DNA of 22,713 nucleotides, taken from the NCBI RefSeq assembly GCF_022376445.1, contig NW_025955519.1, positions 1 to 22,713 of the forward strand. The letters are read 5' to 3'. The stretch comes from Fomitopsis serialis. Taxonomy: Eukaryota; Basidiomycota; Agaricomycetes; Polyporales; Fomitopsidaceae. The translations under genes and the position numbers were made by a program. Shown piece by piece: positions 20,701 through 22,713 of the stretch (within the stretch, counting starts at the first letter, position 1; the number at the start of each line of letters is the position of its first letter). Under the pieces are notes generated by a model. It had not been told where the DNA came from. It saw only the letters and a list, made by a program, of their open reading frames with translations, and did no database searches.

Positions 20701-21835
20701 CACGGACCCTGCGTTCGATCAGACTCTGCCAGTGCGTCCACGCTTGCCGTCGCGAGATGCGCGGTGCGGGCCTCCGCACGTTTGCCCGGGGCCGGGGCGC
20801 CCGTGCGTCGGTACGCTGGCTGCTCACCATCGACCATGTATTGAACTTCCGGGCGTGGACTGCCCAGGGCACTGACTACTGAGTCGCCGGCTCCCTTGCG
20901 CTGATGCGCGTCGGGCCGGCGAGTCGCGCGGCAGGGCGCGGACTCGGCCTTCCAGAACTGAGAAGGTGGCCCCGCTACGGACTTGGTTCGTTGGGGCCTG
21001 TTGTACGATATGTCTGAGCCGCTGGAGCCTGGCGGCGGGCGGACGCCCTGGGTTTGAAGCTCGAGCGGGCTCCCGCGGTTGGGAGCCTTCGAGCTTGTGG
21101 TTCAGGTTGTGACTTGGATGTGGACGCGAATTCGGACACAGCTCGATACTGCCCTGAAACTTCTTCGGAGCCCATCAGGGGCGTTCTAGGCATAGTGAGT
21201 CGCGCTCTGTTCTTACTACTGCTGCTATCTGAGAAAGTATATCGCCCAGGTGCCGGACGTGCAGCCTTGGAGCCACTGTCCTGTCCGAGTATTTGTTCCG
21301 CAGAGGGTCGTACATCTCGTCGTTATGCTTGCTGCGTTTTTCTGGCGAATCTGGGCAGAATGTCTCGATGCGTCGCGGGCCTGCGCGAAGTACGTCGCTG
21401 CAGATGCTGTGTCTACGTGCGGTCTCGTTGACGGCCCGGTGTGCTGGGCGGTCTCCCGCATAAGTCTTGTACAATTCAGGTCTAAGGCATGCCCCCCCTT
21501 TCGCAAACACTTCTGCGCGCCTCCAGCCCGTGCAGACTATTTGGCGAGCGTTCTGATGAGGCTCGCTACGCACGCCTTCCGCGAAGAACCGTTGCCGTTA
21601 CTCACCACTGGCAAGATCAGCTGTGCAGGATCATTACGTATCTCGTACGTCGCCCTCACGAGTACCTCCGCGTTTCTGATGGGCCGTTCCCTTCGCTAGT
21701 GTCCTTCCTTGTCTTGTCTCCGAGTCGGTGGAATGTCGCGAGTCCGAGACGATCCCCGTCGGGCTGCGATTCTTCGCTCAGATGTGGCCTCGTTCCTCCG
21801 GCGCCTTCCCGGGCTTCGTCAATTAAGACGCTATC

Positions 21836-22090
21836 ATCGATTGCCTCTGGACGTTCTATGCCGACTGGAGGCGGATGGTGGCCCATCACGCGAGCTACTT
21901 CAGCCTATCCGGACGTGTGCATCATCTCGAGGACGTCCAGATCTGTTCCCGCGTGTTCGGCGACTCGGACGTCGCCCATGGAGAAGCGTGCGACTCTCAG
22001 GCATTCCCATCCTGTTGGGACACTGCTCTCGACTTTGACGAAGACCGCAGTGTCTGCATGGCGCTCGAGTCGACGTGGTGGCTTGCATGA
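21836..22090 (+). other. Ambiguous coding-like frame near the right end
   Basis: A plus-strand frame following a TAA (21823-21825) includes CLWTFYADWRRMVAHHASYF and ends SVCMALESTWWLA with TGA at 22088-22090. About 72% of third positions are G or C, above the other positions, and the residue mix is protein-like (Trp, Phe, Asp). However the opposite strand also carries an open protein-like segment over the same bases (AVFVKVESSVPTGWECLRVA) with almost the same bias (about 69%). I cannot decide the strand, and neither is recognised. A relic gene or chance are both possible. Confidence 0.2.
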
Positions 22091-22713
22091 TGCGTCATGG
22101 GGCTCGCTGATCTGAACGGAGGGCCACTAGTGCACGGCCTTCGACGCAGCATCTCTGCATCTCGTCATCCGGATGGCCACCGGGCTAGTGGCGCACCACC
22201 CTATTCTAATCTCACAGGCATCTGTGTTTCCCACCAATATATGTAGACATTACCGAGAAGTGCAGCTTGGGGGCGTGGATTCCGGGCTAAGGAGAAGCGT
22301 GATGCGCCTTCTAGCCTCTTCTACGTAGCGGACGGCGAGTCCCTCGATCGGACAGATGCGTCCAGCCGGCGCAGTGGTGCGTCGTCATGAGCTTTACTGA
22401 CAGCAAGAATGATCCTAACCTGTTCTGGAACGCGCAGGTCGAAGGAGAGACGTTGACGAAACCTGCACTAGATTGAATCGTCAGGATCTCTTCAGCATGT
22501 CCACTCCGCCCTGAGGAAGACGCGATGGGCGAAGGGGCCCCGGCAGGCCACTCCGTGACAGCACGGAAATTCCACTGTTTCTTGCGCTGTACATCCCCGA
22601 CTTCGACACGTCAACGTTTGTCGCCCGCCACATCCGGATTACCACCCGCTTATGCCAGCGGCATGACACAGAACCCTCTGTCGTTATTCTGATATTCACG
22701 CCCGGATAGGCGC

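Larger units (their letters stand above)
12401..22713. other. Long gene-poor right arm
   Basis: About 10 kb without a recognisable complete gene. From 12600 to about 20900 the DNA is GC-rich and open frames occur on both strands, overlapping, Arg/Ala/Pro/Ser-rich and without motifs. No reverse transcriptase, integrase, transposase, rRNA or tRNA signature was found by eye. Runs of seven identical bases survive at about 12480, 18480 and 21490. From about 21000 the GC content falls and both strands show plausible short frames (see the entry at 21836-22090). The absence of genes over this length is unusual for a compact basidiomycete genome. Confidence 0.45.

Noticed and set aside
22133..22192. 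8-bp inverted repeat GCCACTAG / CTAGTGGC with a 44-nt loop
   Set aside because: Short arms are expected by chance in 22 kb, and no flanking duplication or transposase was found.
1..22713. CRISPR arrays, prophage, viral genes, rRNA, transposable-element enzymes
   Set aside because: No regularly spaced direct repeats, no polymerase or integrase motifs and no rRNA-like stretches were seen on either strand.

Overview
The window looks like GC-rich basidiomycete nuclear DNA, probably a polypore-type mushroom. The evidence is short GT-AG introns of about 50-80 nt with CTNAC-like branch sites, very high GC at third codon positions in the clear genes, and protein signatures of a fungal PanB and a fungal TEA/ATTS factor. 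The species is an inference. No bacterial, phage, organellar or CRISPR features were seen.

Layout. Bases 1-1137 are a lower-GC stretch without a convincing gene, although two intron-like intervals lie near its start. Bases 1138-2160 (+) hold an intact panB gene for mitochondrial ketopantoate hydroxymethyltransferase (pantothenate/CoA synthesis), with one probable 51-nt intron. Bases 2161-9282 have no recognisable intact gene. They contain one short coding-like island on the minus strand (2869-3113), a C-tract repeat that could form a G-quadruplex on the minus strand, and several microsatellites.

Bases 9283-11310 (-) hold a TEA/ATTS-domain transcription factor gene (AbaA/Tec1/TEAD superfamily) with about five exons. 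Its DNA-binding domain is easy to recognise, but the reading frame breaks repeatedly. Nearly all breaks are explained by loss of one base, usually a C on the coding strand, and one falls at the recognition helix. A TATA-like palindrome lies about 60 bp upstream of its first ATG. Bases 11381-22713 are mostly GC-rich sequence with overlapping spurious open frames. The exceptions are a small Cys-rich exon-like segment (12176-12400, -) and an ambiguous coding-like frame near 21836-22090.

The two identified genes have unrelated jobs (vitamin biosynthesis and transcriptional control), and nothing suggests a functional cluster. The main oddities are the serial frame breaks in the TEA gene beside an undamaged panB, possible splice variants that bypass some damage, a possible TEAD-like C-terminal domain, and unusually low gene density for this type of genome. 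I found no convincing new multi-gene system.
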